From: Nitratireductor sp.
GTDB lineage: Bacteria; Pseudomonadota; Alphaproteobacteria; Rhizobiales; Rhizobiaceae
DNA: 64,000 nucleotides
Assembly (NCBI GenBank): GCA_020637805.1
Contig: JACKJU010000008.1
Location: 62,001-126,000 of the forward strand
Direction of reading: 5' to 3'
The notes below the pieces were generated by a model. The model saw only the letters and a list, made by a program, of their open reading frames with translations. It did not search any database and was not told the origin of the DNA. Position 1 is the first letter of the stretch; every line of letters begins with the position of its first letter. Both the position numbers and the translations under genes were made by a program. Below, one piece after another: positions 63,115 through 64,000 of this stretch.

Positions 63115-64000
63115 ATGAGCGAAGACAACAACGACGACGACAAGATCAGCGTGAACAAACGATCGACGCTGAGCCTGAAAGGCGGAGGCCGGAGCCAGGG
63201 AACCGTGCGGCAGAATTTCTCGCATGGCCGCTCGAAGGCTGTTGTCGTGGAGACAAAGAAACGGCGCATCCACAAGCCGGGCGAGACGCCGAAACCCGTA
63301 GAAACACGGGCTCCCGTTACCCCTGCAAAACCGGCTGCGCCAGCCACACCGCCACCGGTCGAGCGAAGCGATGCCGGAAGCAACCTTTCCCGCGAGGAAA
63401 TGGAGGCTCGCCGCCGCGCGCTCGAAGAAGCGCAGGCGATGCAGGCCGAAGAACGCCGCAAGGCCGAGGAAGAAGCCAAGGCACGCGCCGAACTCGATGC
63501 ACGCCGCAGGGCCGACCGCGAGGAAGCCAAGCGGCGCGAGGAAGAACAGGCACGCAAAGAGCAGGAAGAGCGCGAGCGTCAGGAACGCGAAGTCGCCGAA
63601 GCTGCAGCTGCTGCAGCGGCAGCCGCCTCTGCCACTCCCGAAGAGCTGGAAGCCGGCAAGAAGCGCGCCGCACCTCGCGAAGAGGTCAAGCCGAAGGAAC
63701 TCAAACCCTACGAGCGCAAGCGCACCACCGAGGAAGCGGATCGCGCAGCCAAGCCGCGCGGAGGCGACGACCGCCGCCGTACCAAGCTGACGCTTACCAA
63801 CGCCCTGGAAGATGGTGCCGGGCGAGGCCCGTCGCTGGCCGCATTGCGCCGCCGCCAGGAAAAGGCAAAACGCGCAGCACTGGGCCAGTCCGGTCCGAGA
63901 GAAAAGATTTCACGTGAGGTACAGTTGCCCGAGACGATCTCCATTCAGGATCTTGCCTCGCGCATGTCCGAACGTTCCGTGGACGTCATCAAGTTCCTGA
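63115..64000 (+). CDS. infB: Translation initiation factor IF-2, 3'-truncated by the window
   Basis: N-terminal 295 codons of IF-2, the GTPase that brings initiator tRNA to the ribosome. The frame starts at ATG 63115 and remains open to the window edge. KRSTLSLKG at the start, the long charged Lys/Glu/Arg/Ala region (about residues 95-190) and the IF2_N-type motif [21 protein letters not shown] near residues 275-294 are diagnostic. The GTPase domain lies beyond the window. It closes the nusA operon after a 136-base gap that holds no other gene. Confidence 0.95.
   Translation, partial: MSEDNNDDDKISVNKRSTLSLKGGGRSQGTVRQNFSHGRSKAVVVETKKRRIHKPGETPKPVETRAPVTPAKPAAPATPPPVERSDAGSNLSREEMEARRRALEEAQAMQAEERRKAEEEAKARAELDARRRADREEAKRREEEQARKEQEERERQEREVAEAAAAAAAAASATPEELEAGKKRAAPREEVKPKELKPYERKRTTEEADRAAKPRGGDDRRRTKLTLTNALEDGAGRGPSLAALRRRQEKAKRAALGQSGPREKISREVQLPETISIQDLASRMSERSVDVIKFL

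Noticed and set aside
1..64000. Mobile elements, prophage, CRISPR array, rRNA or tRNA genes
   Set aside because: No transposase, integrase or phage-type reading frame, no regularly spaced direct repeats, and no tRNA T-arm or rRNA-like stretch was seen on either strand. Absence is from reading only, without a dedicated search.

Overview
The window looks like chromosome from an alphaproteobacterium of the order Hyphomicrobiales (Rhizobiales). It is GC-rich. It carries a Flp/Tad pilus locus in the order of the Agrobacterium ctp genes, a kdsB-pheA pair next to a membrane-anchored CycM-like cytochrome c, a dapD-dapE cluster with DUF805 genes, a yej-type peptide ABC operon with two binding-protein genes, and the rimP-nusA-ylxR-infB block. 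A candidate promoter of the alphaproteobacterial general stress sigma factor EcfG fits the same group. I cannot name the genus.

Layout. 1-3.9 kb: end of pheS, a coupled unknown gene, and pheT. 4-9.5 kb: a small membrane protein, arfB, an M48 protease divergent from mepA, an SH3 protein, and a 2-hydroxyacid dehydrogenase. 9.5-13.9 kb: an EamA exporter, a TetR/MFS drug-efflux pair, a HAD nucleotidase, and a small stress-type protein. 14-21.6 kb: a LOG-family protein, the dapD-DUF805-membrane protein-DUF805-dapE lysine/peptidoglycan cluster, kdsB-pheA, and cytochrome c. 21.7-30.9 kb: a five-gene oligopeptide ABC transporter followed by a dehydrogenase and a gamma-glutamylcyclotransferase-like protein. 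30.9-33.6 kb: pepA, a MarR regulator and an NlpC/P60 peptidase.

33.7-46.5 kb is a nearly complete tad pilus system. It comprises the tadD lipoprotein, cpaB-C-D-E-F-tadB-tadC, cpaA and the flp pilin, plus a divergent group of two TadE-like pseudopilins and a stand-alone copy of the secretin N-domain. A frameshifted DUF1203 gene lies beside tadC. No TadG was found. 46.6-55 kb: an orphan PhnD-like binding protein, deoB-add-upp salvage genes, an aspartic-protease-like protein, a phosphohexomutase and lnt. 55-64 kb: an XRE regulator, metK, trmB, an inserted minus-strand flavin reductase and SLAC1-type channel, then rimP-nusA-ylxR-infB, the last running off the end.

I saw no insertion sequence, prophage, CRISPR array, rRNA or tRNA. 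Most of the window is ordinary core genome. The less expected signals are regulatory: palindromes over promoters, a perfect FNR/FixK box in the dap cluster, an EcfG promoter, a recurring GGTTAAC motif in tad promoters, and leader hairpins ahead of rimP and metK. There are also a few unknown proteins locked into essential operons.
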